A program made the position numbers and the translations under genes. The notes under the pieces are model-generated. The model was given only the letters and a program-made list of their open reading frames with translations. It made no database searches and was not told where the DNA came from. A DNA stretch of 64,000 nt from Arbacia lixula (lineage: Eukaryota; Echinodermata; Echinoidea; Arbacioida; Arbaciidae): NCBI GenBank assembly GCA_963669155.1, contig OZ022576.1, positions 37,851,807 to 37,915,806 of the forward strand, in the 5' to 3' direction. Below, piece after piece: positions 13,201-22,334 of the stretch (position 1 is the first letter of the stretch; each line of letters opens with the position of its first letter).

Positions 13201-16200
13201 GTTAATTACCTTTAAGCTATGTTTCATTGGCGTGTTTAAAGGTGATATTCATAGGAAATAAAATCAAATAAATATAGTTTATTTTATAATTGAATGAGTT
13301 ATTAAAGCAATTTATGCAGCTAACATGCCATGAAAGTGTTCAGTTATGTGTTTAATGAAAGTCAAATTTCACTAAATTGACTCTCTTCCTGACCTACGAA
13401 ATCGCCTAAGGGAAAGTGGCGATGTGTGTACGTCACAGCCGGGATATGCTTCACAATGACCATTGTGTATCACACCTGTTAATCCACTAGCAACTGCCAT
13501 CACAGTTTCATTACCAATGCCTGATGCTTCTGGCGGAAAAGAAGCTGCGGATTGGCATGTGTGATGCACAATAACGCCTCCCGTTTCTTACGTCAGACCT
13601 AAAAGCCGTTTCGGATTACAGTAGGTCAAATTTGTCCCCGAGAATACGGCGATTGTTTTCACCCTAATTTCGCTTTTTGGAAAGTGATATATTGTTAGAA
13701 TATCATCCGAGCTCATTGTATGGCTTATAAGCTTTCTGTAGATGAATATCTTCATATTTTTCGATTTTCTTTGAATATCACCTTTAAAGTAATTATTTGG
13801 GCTTTTGGCCACAGTATACCTTTAAGCTTTCATTTTCGATGAATAGTATTTTATAACGGATATGCAGTAATTGCTAGATAATTAAAGAAGCTTGTAATCT
13901 TAACTTTGGTAGCCAAAATGTTTACTCAAATGGTGCATCAGTATTGGGCCTTCAAGAGACAAAGGAGTTCAGATATTCACTTCTTTAACAATCAGACAAA
14001 ACCCAGGTTCCATTTCATCGACCTATTTTACTTTGTATTTGAAGACTAACCGCCTGCTGGTATGTGCGGTAGGTCGCTTGATGGGGGAGTCAGACACGTG
14101 ACGTCATCATTGTTAGTGGTTGCAGACACGGTGTAAAAATTGAAGGAACATAGGTACTGGTTGCTACCACTGAGAGGCGGAAGCTGCTGTACAGTGATGG
14201 TGATCTGGAGTGGATATGCCGTTTATTGAATACAAAGCACATTAGATTCACATGTGTGCTACATGTATAATGCGTGTAATGTGGACACCACTACTCCTTT
14301 TATATCTGTAGGCCTACTTCTTAGTTTTAATAAAAATGTTGAAAAATGATTTTAAAAAAAGTTACAACTCGAATCAAGCTGTGACATTTCATTACTTTTA
14401 TTGAAATAATCCTGTGAATATTAAATGAGATTTTCACTTTTGGACAATTTTGTGTGTGTGTCAGATAATTAATCCAGAACACATCAATGACCATTGTGTA
14501 TCACACGTGCATGTCAAGCCACAAGCATCATGCAGTATTAATGACACTATGATGGAAATTGATAGTGGATTGACTGGTGTGACACACAATGGTCATTGTT
14601 GTGTTCTGAATTAATTATCTGATACACAAATGTAATTATGTCCAAATTTGGCCAAAGTGAAAATATAATCAAATATTTACAAGATCATTACAAAATGATT
14701 GTCGATGAAATATCACGAAACCTGCTTCGAAAATATGTCACATCCTTTGACTTTGTAACTTATTTTTAATCCTATTTTGAAAATGTCACTTTTTTAACAT
14801 CGATTACTTAAACGTAGACTTCTCACACTGTTGATACTTTTGGTTTATACTAGGTGTTTAAAAAAAAAACTTTTGACGCTTTTGAAGAATAATGACAAAC
14901 CAGTTTCAACCCACATCAAGCTCAAGTTGACAAAGTCAAGGGATGTCAAATTTTTAGAGACAAGTTTTGTGACATTTCATCGAATACTTTTCTCATAACA
15001 ATCCTTGGAATATCAAATGGGATATTCACTTTTGGACAAATTTGGATCTAAAAATGTGTGTGAATCAAACAATTAATTCAGAATACGACAATGGTTATTG
15101 TGCATCACACATGCCAACCCGCAATTTCTTTTCTGCCGGATGCATCATGCATCATTAATGACACTGTGACTGATGGCAGTTGCTGGATTAACAGGTGTGA
15201 TATACAATGGTCACTGTTGTGTTCTTAATTACATCATACACACACATTTTGAGGTCAAAATTTGTCAAAAAGGATTATTACAAAAAATCTCACAAAACCT
15301 GTCTGTAAAAAATTGACATCCCCTGACTTTATGATATGTCATGTTCAACTTGATATGAGTTGAAACTGATTTGTAATCATTTATTAAAAGTGTCAACAGT
15401 TCTTTTAAACACCTACACTGTAAAAAATAAATGTAAATTAACAACATTTTCGACTTGTAAAATTACAAGTTTTGGTTGTTTTTCCATTATTACGGCATTT
15501 TTTTTGTAAAATGGCAGGGGAATCGTGTTGTTTTTTTTTTGGAAGTCGGCTTGAATTAACGATTACCAGCCCGTGTAACTGTTAATAAACAGGAATCGCG
15601 TATTCATACAGGCCATCCTGTTTATTTACGAATTGTTCCCATAGCTCCATTTTCAGCAACGAGAATTTTCCTGTCAAAAAGCAACAAATTTCATAATTAA
15701 TCTACATAAAACAAATATTACTGTTGATCAACATGTTTCTCTTATATCAATGGGCTTCTTTGTTCACTAACAGAAAGTTCCCGTATAGTTCTGCACACTG
15801 TAAAAAATAACTGTAAACTGCAAATGTCTTTTTGACTTGTAAAATTACAAGTTTTGGTTGTTTTTCCATTATTACGGAATTTTCCTTGTAAAATGGCAAG
15901 GAAATTGTTTTTTTCTATACACTGTAAAAAATAACTGCAAAACTGCAGGGTTTTTTGCCCGTGAAATTACAAGATACTGCCGTTGCATTAAATTTACTGT
16001 CTTTTCCATGTAAATTAACAGAAAGTTTGTTTCTCTACAGGAAGTCAGCATATGTTCTGGTATTTTAACGAGCTACTTTATTAAATTACAAATTGTTACG
16101 TCATTTTCATTTTCAATGAATATTCATTAGCATAATTCTGTTAGCAAGGGATTTAGAAAATAACAATTATCAATGAAATTGATTGCTATTTTATAGAATA

Positions 16201-19200
16201 TTACAATTGTGAATGTAATGGCATATTAATAGAAAATATTTAATCTATAAAGGATCGCTAATTGAATTGAACGTACTATCAAAATGTTAATTTATCTGTC
16301 TAATTAGTGCATCTTTCCGCAAGTACTAACCATAACGAAAGTATGTAATAATATGATGCCCTATATAAGAATGTCCAAGCAAGTTAATGATAGTTAGTGA
16401 TAATAGGTGTAGGTTAGATTAGGCTTATTGTTAGATTATGAGTAGGCTAGGATTAGGGTTAGGCTATCCAAGTATGTATTAATTAATCAATAGGATTTAA
16501 TTAAACGGGCATTCCAGTTAAAAAGCGGAAATATTTTTTACAGTGATAGGAAGTCGGCTTGAATTAACGGTTACCTTAATTAAGTCAATGTCAAAGAACA
16601 GGATTTTCATTAATTCAACAACATTTTATTGCATGATAAATACAGGAAAGGACTGTCAATTTACAGAGCACTTATTAACGGGAACCTGTATATTAATGAG
16701 GCTGTATAATAACGGGAATGCGAAACTGTTCAATAACAAGGTGGTCAATAACGGGAACCTGTAAATTTACATTAGACTGTAAAAACACTGTATGAGGATG
16801 TGAAAAAACGGGCGTTCCTGGCGTCCCGGACTGCCAGGAAATTTCCCGTAAAAAAACGGTAATATTTTTTACAGTGTAGTAGTTCGTGCCCATGTCATGC
16901 ATGTGGGCACTAACACATGAAACATGACAACAGTTCATAAGCATAAGTTACTTATTGATAAATTTCGACCTGGGAAAGGATTTCTCTATTCGAATATATC
17001 TGCCTTGTATCTTTATTATGAATGGAACATACATTTTCGTTTTGTAAAAGACTAACGTAACATTTTATTGCCATAATAGGCAAATAGAGGCATAAGAAGG
17101 TGTCTGTACTTCCCCGAAATTGATAATGGGCATGGTGGTAGTCGGTGTTTTTGTTTGCAGAACACCAATTAACACTAAATGATTGTACTTGGATAATAAC
17201 CGAAACGCAAAGTAATTAAGCACTGACTTGCTGTTCGGTCTCCTCATACGGTATCTCGTTTCCTGGTTGCACATCTGAGATGCCGACACACTGTAAGGCG
17301 TTGTAGGGCAGCCAACGGGTAGACTCACTGGCTAGAGGACACTCCTCATATCGTGTGCACCTTGAGTAGTGCAGAAGACGAAGAAGGAAGGATCAAGGGT
17401 ATGACAGCATCATGAACCCTTCCAAAGATCAAACGAAACCTACGGTCTATGCACTGATGCCTGATTTATAATTTAAAACTAAATATAGGCCTAATAAGGT
17501 CATTGTCAATGTGAGAGAAAGGTTCTCTCACTGCGCCTATGAAAAAAGTTTGGTCACAATTAAGGTGCAAATGTTCCTTCATGAGAAATCTGAAACAGGC
17601 AAATCAAAACCTTAACGTATACAACGATGTACTGACGGACAAACGGACGGACAAACGGAATTTAGATTGGCATGTCACTGTATTCGTCAGGATGACACTG
17701 TAAATGCGATTGGAAATACCTTTACTAGCTTTCTGGTACTGTTATACGTTAATGACACGGGCATGTGTAAATTAATATTATGTTTCAACAAAACGATGGT
17801 AAAAGTCTACCTCGCTTCCAGTGTACACCAGCCACAGAATGGGTCTATGTCATTCCCGCCATTATCACCTATACACGCATCACACGTCTGGTACTGACCG
17901 CAGTTCACTAAGGATAACGTCACCACCTGCAATAGGAAGGGGTCGCGACATTGACAAGCCAATCCAAGCCAATCTATGCATTGTTAATGCAAAATCGAAT
18001 TATACCAATTCCACCATTGAAGCAATATAACAGTAAATGTTTCCATTAGAGTTTGTCGAAATCACCGACAGTGTATATTTGCATTACTCCGCCCTGGTAG
18101 GCGTACAATAGAGTGCGAATCGTGAAATAGAGAAATTACTGAGTGATAAAAAAATGATGTAAATGCAACTTTCAGTCCCGATAAGTTGCACATTGTGCGA
18201 TAGCACATCTTGACAATACTGTCATGTTTCACGCTAGCTTTAAAAATGGTGAACTCGATGATAATGGTAATGACAGTACGCACATACGATGGGGATTATG
18301 GAGCAGTGGGTCACATACCTGTGATCCGCTATCATCACTTGTTGCAAGGGTGAGTTGTTCCTTCTCTTCATCAAGGAAGATGTCGCGTAGAACAGACCCT
18401 CCTTCGAGGGGGACCGTTTCATACTCAGACGCAAATGTTGCATTTATAATTAAAATCTGTGATAAAGTGAATAGAAAAACAGACCGATAAAATAAAGGTT
18501 CTTTTGTTTTCAAGTCGAGAGAGTAATGCTTAGGCCTACAGGTAACTTGTTGCACAAGGAGATTGGTTTAAATAAAATTAGATTTTGAGGGAAATCCGGC
18601 ACCCTTAGTCATGAAAGCGCCTCTTTGAGAGCACACAAAATCATATCATTAACCTGTCAAACGTTATAAGCAGACCGATACCATATCCTATGCATAGTGT
18701 GTTACACAAGGCAATTTAAAGGTGAAAATATCATAAACCTAACCCATAACATTACGTGGCTTATTACCGTGATTACGAAAGTCAACCGTCAGTTTGTTTC
18801 TGGGTATGAAACACAACCTTGTTGTAAAACTTTTTGTGGGGTGTTTCACAAGCATGTTAAGTTTGTCCTTAATTGTCTGACTCAAACATGTTTATCAGTG
18901 ATGTTTTTCTTTTGTGTTCTTTACGTACCAGATTACGGTATTGTACTCTCTTATTTAAAATTTGTTAATAACAGGTTTCGTTTCATGATGAGATGAAAAC
19001 TTTCTGAACAAGGCTATTGTTGAAATGACAATTGTCCAAGAGAATATATCTGTTTAGATTTTACCTTATGAAGATCACCATCCTGCGTGCCAAGAAGAGC
19101 CACTGTATGTTCCCTGTCTCGTGTGGTGATGATGGAGGTTACCATGGTAGCAGGGAGGGAGAGGAGGGGAGTTCCTTCAACAGGTGTCACACCAGCAGCG

Positions 19201-22200
19201 TATCTATAGAAAAGATCATCTACCCAAAAAATTGAAGCTGTACACAGGTATCCATCATCTGGTGGTTGGTAATCTGACGGGGCTCCCACCTATGAAAGAA
19301 TACAAGTACGATGTATTACGAAGTATACAGTAGTTACCACGGGCTGTCCTACCTGATTTCAGATTACACAATTTAGTAATGTCTGATTGGGAGGAGGGGG
19401 GGGGGATATGTTTGATAGTAGGTACATGTATATTGTAAGATAATGTAAATGAATACAATAGTACTACAATTTGTTATAATGACTTTTTATGATATCCTCT
19501 GCATATGATCAATAAATTTCAACAAATGCAAAAAATCCTTATTTTTTTCATTTTTTTAAATGATTTGATATTTTGTATCAACATTGTGGTGCCCCCACAG
19601 AATATACCCTCCCCCACATTTTGTTTGGTTATATGAGTCCATTCATGTACATACACTGTACAATGGTCCCCCTTGTCCATTGTGTGTGTGCTCATTTGGT
19701 GAGAATGGACTCACCCGACCACAAGAACTGGGATACCGTGCGTGGATCCTCATTCTGTTTGGCCACACATCCATGGTATCACCAGTTTCTTCATTCTCTC
19801 GTCCTACATTTTGTATTTTCCTCCTACCCCAGACCGGCAATACAAAGTAAAAGTACTCTGCATTTTATATTACTTTTACTTTAACTTATCAGGACTCAAA
19901 AAAATAATTCAACCTATTATCGGGCTTATCATGGGTATAATTTCCTTTTCATAAAAACTTACTCATTCGGTCACATCTACCACCACCCACGTAGTCTATT
20001 GGTACTGCAGAATTGTCACCATCTATGATCTGAAAACTTTGCTGGGTGTCACAAATTACTATCCCCGATAAGAGATTCAATACTTACAATGCACAGTAAG
20101 CACCATCCACGTAGTCGATTAGTACTCGATCCGGAGTCGACATTGTCGTTGATGCAGCCGAGCACGGCTGTCTGAAAGCTTTGCTGGATGTTGCACAACT
20201 CACAGAACCATGCCAAACTAAAACATGAACAGAACCTAAGTCAATACTTACATTATCACAACGCACATACAGGTAGTTGATTGGTACTCCAGAATCGTCC
20301 CCTCACAGAACCATGCCAAACTAAAACATGAACAGAACCTAAGTCAATACTTACATTATCACAACCCCCATACAGGTAGTTGATTGGTACTCCAGAATCG
20401 TCCCCGTCTCTGATGCAGCCGAGCACCGCTGTTTCAAAGCTTTGCTGGATATCACTTATTATAGAGACATAGATCCATGTCAAACTAAAACAAAAATAGA
20501 GCCGAAGTAAACACAACAGAAAATCACAGTAAATCACAGACCCCGTCCAGGTAGTCAATTGGTACTCCAGATTCGTATCCGTTGTTGATGCAGCCGAGCC
20601 CCGGAGCCAAGCACGGTCGTCTGAAAGCTTTGCCGTATGTTACTTATTTTATAGAGACACAGAACCATGCCAAACTAAAACAAAAATAGAACCTAAGTCA
20701 ATACTTACAATTTATCAAAACGCCCATACAGGTAGTCGATTGGTATTCCAGATTCGTCCCCGTCTCTGATGCAGCCAGCTTTGTTGGATGTCACTCATCC
20801 TATAGAGACATATAATAGCCATGCCAAAATGAAACAGGAATAGAACCTAAGTAAATATACTTACAATATCACAGTCCCCATCCAGGTACTCGATTGGTTT
20901 ACCAATCCTGATGTTCCTGATGTTCCTGGATGTCACTCATCTTATAGAGACACAGAACCATGCTAAACTAAAACACAAATAGAATCAAGTAAATACTTAC
21001 ACTGTCAGTGTCACAGTAAGCACCATCTAGATAGTCGATTGGTACTCCAGAGTCGTCCCCGTCTCTAATACAGCCGAGCACGGCTGTCTGAAAGCTTTGC
21101 TGGATGTCACTCATCTTATAGAGACACAGAACCATGCCAAACTAAAACACAAATAGAATCTAAGTAAATACTTACAATGTCACAGGCAGCACCAGACAGG
21201 TACCTGTTAGGTACACCAGAGTCGTCGCCGTCTCTGATGCAGCCTAGCACGGCTGTCTGAAAGCTTTGCTGGATGTCACTCATCGTATACAGATACATAA
21301 TCAGGCCAAACTAAAACACAAATAGAACCTAATCAGATACTTACAATGTCACAGCTAGCACCATCCAGGTAGTCGATTGGTACACCAGAGTTGTCCCCGT
21401 ATCTGATGCAGCCGAGCACGGCTGTTTGAAAGCTTTGCTGGATGTCACTCATCTTATAGAGACACAGAGCAGACTCTGCCGCAGATGCCCCGTCTCCAAA
21501 CACAGCGTACAGGACGCCATCGGTATTGTTGATTCCCAATGAGTCAGCTAGCTGAGATCCTGCTGGACCAATGTGAGCTGCCTGGATCACGGTGTGAGAC
21601 CCGCACTGGAGTTCTATCTCAGTGTAGGATTCAAAGTTGTAATCCAGTGAATTCGGGCACAGCCGTCCTATGTATGCTTTACCATTCCTTTGCATGAAAT
21701 AGTACAAAAAATCCTTGTAGGAAATAACTTGCAGGAACATATTTTCAGTTGTATCATGTGAATGTATACTTACTATGAGAAATAATTCTGCCATATCATG
21801 TTTTGATACAACTTGAACATCATTACTAACTCCGGTAAACAAGTACAGTGCATTATTCAGTATACCGGTAGAAATATCAGCACCCAGGACCACAGCTCCT
21901 ACAGTAGGTGCATCTCCTGTGGCTACAACGCGCTGAATCCTACTGCCAGCATAACGTGTCACATCAGCCGAGATATCCTCCAAGCTCCTCGTCTCACAAT
22001 AACCATCACAGCCCCCACACGTGATGAGTCTATTCTCAGGTGATGGGACAACAACAAGGAGCTTGTTATCATTGAAGATGCCGTCATTGTCCTCAGTGCA
22101 TGGTCCTAGAGTCACAGTCTGTTTGAGAGTCAGGTCCGAACTAAGCTGATAGAGTCTTTCACGAGCTCCGATGTAGACATCTCCTGTGACGTTATTGATG

Positions 22201-22334
22201 GCGAGGTGGTTGAAAGGCAGGGAGGGGTCGGGACTGGTGAAGGAGGACACCAGGTATGAGGAGAGGGGAGCAGACTCGGTCAAGTGGGCCAGATGCAGAA
22301 TAGTGGCAGTGAGCACCAAGATTGACATGGCCAT
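1210..22334 (-). CDS. Plexin copy A, tandem paralogue truncated in the cytoplasmic domain
   Basis: This is a close paralogue of copy B with the same 24 exon sizes and phases, then a shortened exon 25. The joined exons give 4281 nt or 1427 residues before a TAG at 1210-1212, with no internal stop or frameshift that I can find. It keeps the signal peptide, sema, three PSI domains, IPT repeats, membrane helix and the first part of the GAP domain. It lacks the Rho-binding domain and the second GAP segment. Homology to copy B ends inside exon 25 at about 1217, so the tail is [12 protein letters not shown] then stop. Intact extracellular frames argue against a long-dead pseudogene. A decoy or co-receptor role is possible but is inference only. 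Unlike copy B, its first intron holds about 10 copies of a mini-exon. Confidence 0.88.
1664..1741 (-). CDS. Copy A exon 24: GAP segment 1, around the arginine finger
   Basis: 78 nt, phase 2 to 2, residues 1389-1415. It ends CGDMFC, and its last codon is completed by exon 25 as CAA (Gln). In copy B the matching codon is Arg, aligned with the second arginine of the plexin RRTES motif. Donor GTACGT. Confidence 0.8.
2046..2111 (-). CDS. Copy A exon 23: GAP segment 1
   Basis: 66 nt, phase 2 to 2, residues 1367-1389. It reads [20 protein letters not shown], equivalent to plexin NVASLIMTALQGEMEYATG. Acceptor CTTTAG, donor GTAAGT. Confidence 0.83.
2947..3062 (-). CDS. Copy A exon 22: GAP segment 1
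   Basis: 116 nt, phase 0 to 2, residues 1329-1367. It reads [20 protein letters not shown] then VLDFIKELD, matching plexin SLTLFGQLLTKKHFLLTFI. Acceptor TTCAAG, donor AAG|GTAGAA. Confidence 0.88.
3633..3793 (-). CDS. Copy A exon 21: start of GAP segment 1
   Basis: 161 nt, phase 1 to 0, residues 1275-1328. It reads [16 protein letters not shown] and [20 protein letters not shown], equivalent to the plexin GIPFLDYRTYAMRVLFPG segment. Acceptor CATCTAG. Confidence 0.9.
4128..4353 (-). CDS. Copy A exon 20: membrane helix and juxtamembrane segment
   Basis: 226 nt, phase 0 to 1, residues 1200-1275. A hydrophobic run from [20 protein letters not shown] (about 1224-1245) is followed by WKQRK and a coiled-coil-like segment [12 protein letters not shown], as in plexin juxtamembrane helices. 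Confidence 0.9.
4740..4937 (-). CDS. Copy A exon 19: IPT4
   Basis: 198 nt, phase 0, residues 1134-1199. [20 protein letters not shown] then [17 protein letters not shown] matches the plexin GRNLL...LNYTVLIG...C region. Acceptor ATTTTAG, donor GTAGTA. Confidence 0.85.
4995..5015 (-). pseudogene. Copy A relic of the 21-nt IPT4 microexon
   Basis: The acceptor CTTTTAG and VDDGAVL codons match copy B at 43074-43094. An 8-bp insertion just after them removes the GTACAG donor, so splicing at that position would not keep frame. Exons 18 and 19 are both phase 0, so skipping keeps frame and costs seven residues. Confidence 0.4.
5517..5753 (-). CDS. Copy A exon 18: IPT3 end and start of IPT4
   Basis: 237 nt, phase 0, residues 1055-1133. 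It starts [24 protein letters not shown] is a dibasic stretch that could be a furin-type site. It ends [12 protein letters not shown]...ILELK, matching the plexin FLYYPDPV...LLELK segment. Acceptor CCCCCAG. Confidence 0.87.
6139..6238 (-). CDS. Copy A exon 17: IPT3
   Basis: 100 nt, phase 2 to 0, residues 1021-1054. [20 protein letters not shown] is the IPT core strand pair. Acceptor TTGAAG, donor GAG|GTAAGC. Confidence 0.87.
6704..6877 (-). CDS. Copy A exon 16: IPT2 end and start of IPT3
   Basis: 174 nt, phase 2 to 2, residues 963-1021. It contains [20 protein letters not shown] and [17 protein letters not shown]. Donor GTAAGT. Confidence 0.87.
7222..7355 (-). CDS. Copy A exon 15: IPT2
   Basis: 134 nt, phase 0 to 2, residues 919-963. 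[20 protein letters not shown] then TIQGEFL is a typical IPT start (P..G...GGT.VTI.G..L). Acceptor TTGCAG, donor GTGAGT. Confidence 0.9.
8165..8273 (-). CDS. Copy A exon 14: IPT1 end
   Basis: 109 nt, phase 2 to 0, residues 882-918. It reads [20 protein letters not shown] and ends SDQSFMYR. Donor GTACGT. Confidence 0.86.
8590..9784. repeat. 157-bp satellite (6 units) plus GACG minisatellite, copy A intron 13
   Basis: Units begin GAGTCTTGCAGGTAAAC at about 8843, 9000, 9157, 9314, 9471 and 9628, exactly 157 bp apart. Each holds a TGACCT cluster. The block ends in a (GACGGAC)n stretch (about 9658-9735) and a conserved tail CTCCGGTGGGCGAGAC. The corresponding intron of copy B (about 46735) lacks it, so it is an insertion or local expansion in copy A only. 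Confidence 0.9.
10134..10288 (-). CDS. Copy A exon 13: IPT1
   Basis: 155 nt, phase 0 to 2, residues 831-882. It reads [20 protein letters not shown] then [13 protein letters not shown], a standard IPT/TIG opening. Confidence 0.88.
10693..10883 (-). CDS. Copy A exon 12: third PSI domain
   Basis: 191 nt, phase 1 to 0, residues 767-830. [19 protein letters not shown] and [10 protein letters not shown] are the PSI3 core. It ends in NGPVITD, which opens IPT1. Confidence 0.9.
11173..11263 (-). CDS. Copy A exon 11: linker before PSI3
   Basis: 91 nt, phase 0 to 1, residues 737-767. [15 protein letters not shown] matches the plexin LPVNLSVVWNG-type strand. Confidence 0.87.
11635..11733 (-). CDS. Copy A exon 10: PSI2-PSI3 linker
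   Basis: 99 nt, phase 0, residues 704-736. It reads [19 protein letters not shown] and ends TYVVCPERL. Acceptor GTCCAG, donor CTG|GTAAGG. Confidence 0.87.
12014..12151 (-). CDS. Copy A exon 9: PSI2-PSI3 linker
   Basis: 138 nt, phase 0, residues 658-703. It contains [19 protein letters not shown], comparable with the CPQI...VPVGV stretch of other plexins. Donor AAGA|GTAAGA. Confidence 0.87.
12438..12552 (-). CDS. Copy A exon 8: second PSI domain
   Basis: 115 nt, phase 2 to 0, residues 619-657. [20 protein letters not shown] is a clear PSI core. Acceptor TTCCAG, donor AGT|GTAAGT. Confidence 0.9.
12946..13045 (-). CDS. Copy A exon 7: linker before PSI2
   Basis: 100 nt, phase 1 to 2, residues 586-619. 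It reads SSVSVTLSVIATETDVSF, then [10 protein letters not shown], which contributes the first PSI2 cysteine. Acceptor TGCAG, donor GTACGT. Confidence 0.86.
14051..14204 (-). CDS. Copy A exon 6: PSI1-PSI2 linker
   Basis: 154 nt, phase 0 to 1, residues 535-586. It reads [20 protein letters not shown] and ends LPHIPAG, matching the small Ig-like linker between PSI1 and PSI2 of plexins. Confidence 0.86.
14330..14800. mobile_element. Foldback element, copy A intron 5
   Basis: Long inverted repeats: TCAATGACCATTGTGTATCA near 14486 pairs with ACACAATGGTCATTG near 14583, with outer arms (TTTTCACTTTTGGACAA and TTGGCCAAAGTGAAAAT) also paired. It is absent from copy B and related to the element at 14851-15415. 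No protein is encoded. Confidence 0.7.
14851..15415. mobile_element. 565-bp foldback MITE with long terminal inverted repeats
   Basis: Starts TAGGTGTTTAAAA and ends TTTTAAACACCTA. Subterminal CAAACCAGTTTCAAC pairs with GTTGAAACTGATTTG, and arms extend to a central GATGCATCATGCATC stretch. Non-coding. Inserted in copy A only. Relatives lie at 14330-14800, about 13440-13575 (fragment) and 26970-27270 (left half). Confidence 0.8.
15416..16876. mobile_element. Nested CACTGTAAAAAATA elements, copy A intron 5
   Basis: Left ends CACTGTAAAAAATA occur at about 15416, 15797 and 15919, and right ends TATTTTTTACAGTG near 16546 and 16876. Internal blocks (GACTTGTAAAATTACAAG) recur. This fits several insertions of one short inverted-repeat family into each other. 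Copy B has a clean empty site at about 51080. A gene-free zone of microsatellite-like AT DNA fills the rest. Confidence 0.7.
17228..17360 (-). CDS. Copy A exon 5: first PSI domain, end
   Basis: 133 nt, phase 2 to 0, residues 490-534. It reads [18 protein letters not shown], completing PSI1 (EEC and a tryptophan as in other plexins). The donor is GTCAGT. Confidence 0.87.
17811..17926 (-). CDS. Copy A exon 4: first PSI domain, start
   Basis: 116 nt, phase 0 to 2, residues 452-490. [13 protein letters not shown] and the PSI signature CGWCTLEAR are visible. Acceptor TTGCAG, donor GAG|GTAGAC. Confidence 0.9.
18319..18456 (-). CDS. Copy A exon 3: end of the sema domain
   Basis: 138 nt, phase 0, residues 406-451. 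It contains [20 protein letters not shown], the last sema blade, followed by the donor CAG|GTATGT. Confidence 0.9.
19065..19289 (-). CDS. Copy A exon 2: sema domain
   Basis: 225 nt, phase 0 on both sides, residues 331-405. It contains [15 protein letters not shown] and the conserved plexin late-sema stretch EHTVALLGTQDGDLHK. Acceptor TTTCATAG, donor AAG|GTAAAA. Confidence 0.9.
21001..21114 (-). other. Mini-exon copy 3: candidate in-frame cassette exon
   Basis: 114 nt, open in phase 0 (38 residues, ending CDTDS), two codons longer than the founder. It has an acceptor-like CTCTATAAG directly before the ATG and an intact GTAAGT donor. If included after exon 1 it would add 38 sema-like residues without breaking frame. 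Of all the array members it is the best candidate for a functional alternative exon. Splicing is inferred only. Confidence 0.5.
21176..21283 (-). other. Mini-exon copy 2 in the copy A array (open, acceptor changed)
   Basis: 108 nt, open in phase 0, starting [20 protein letters not shown], with an intact GTAAGT donor. The base before the ATG has changed so that the acceptor AG reads CG (TATACG). The same change is present in the equivalent copy in gene B, so it predates the gene duplication. It is separated from exon 1 and from copy 3 by 61-nt gaps. Use in mRNA is unproven. Confidence 0.6.
21345..22334 (-). CDS. Copy A exon 1: signal peptide and most of the sema domain
   Basis: 990 nt, phase 0 at the 3' end, residues 1-330. 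It starts [20 protein letters not shown], a hydrophobic leader. The sema region includes [20 protein letters not shown], typical of plexin sema blade 1, and [20 protein letters not shown]. The donor is ATT|GTAAGT at 21344. The last 108 nt are the founder of the downstream mini-exon array. Confidence 0.92.

Larger units (their letters stand above)
19975..21452 (-). repeat. Tandem mini-exon array in copy A (about 10 units)
   Basis: Units are mostly about 169 bp (108-nt exon plus 61-nt intron), with ATG or its equivalent near 21450, 21281, 21112, 20938, 20796, 20645, 20457 and 20195. A truncated unit lies at about 20245-20310 and a distal diverged one at about 19975-20060. Unit 1 is the end of exon 1. 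Units 4, 5, 6 and 8 carry deletions, frameshifts or lost splice sites, unit 7 has ATG changed to ATA, and unit 10 is degenerate. Gene B has only three units. Confidence 0.88.

Noticed and set aside
20256-20558. 100-codon frame in the mini-exon array as a separate gene
   Set aside because: It is array units 6-8 read through their introns. The recognisable parts are the repeated sema segment only.
1210-22334. Copy A as a decayed pseudogene
   Set aside because: All 24 full exons are open with good splice sites and matching phases. Only the 3' end is lost, so a truncated gene fits better.
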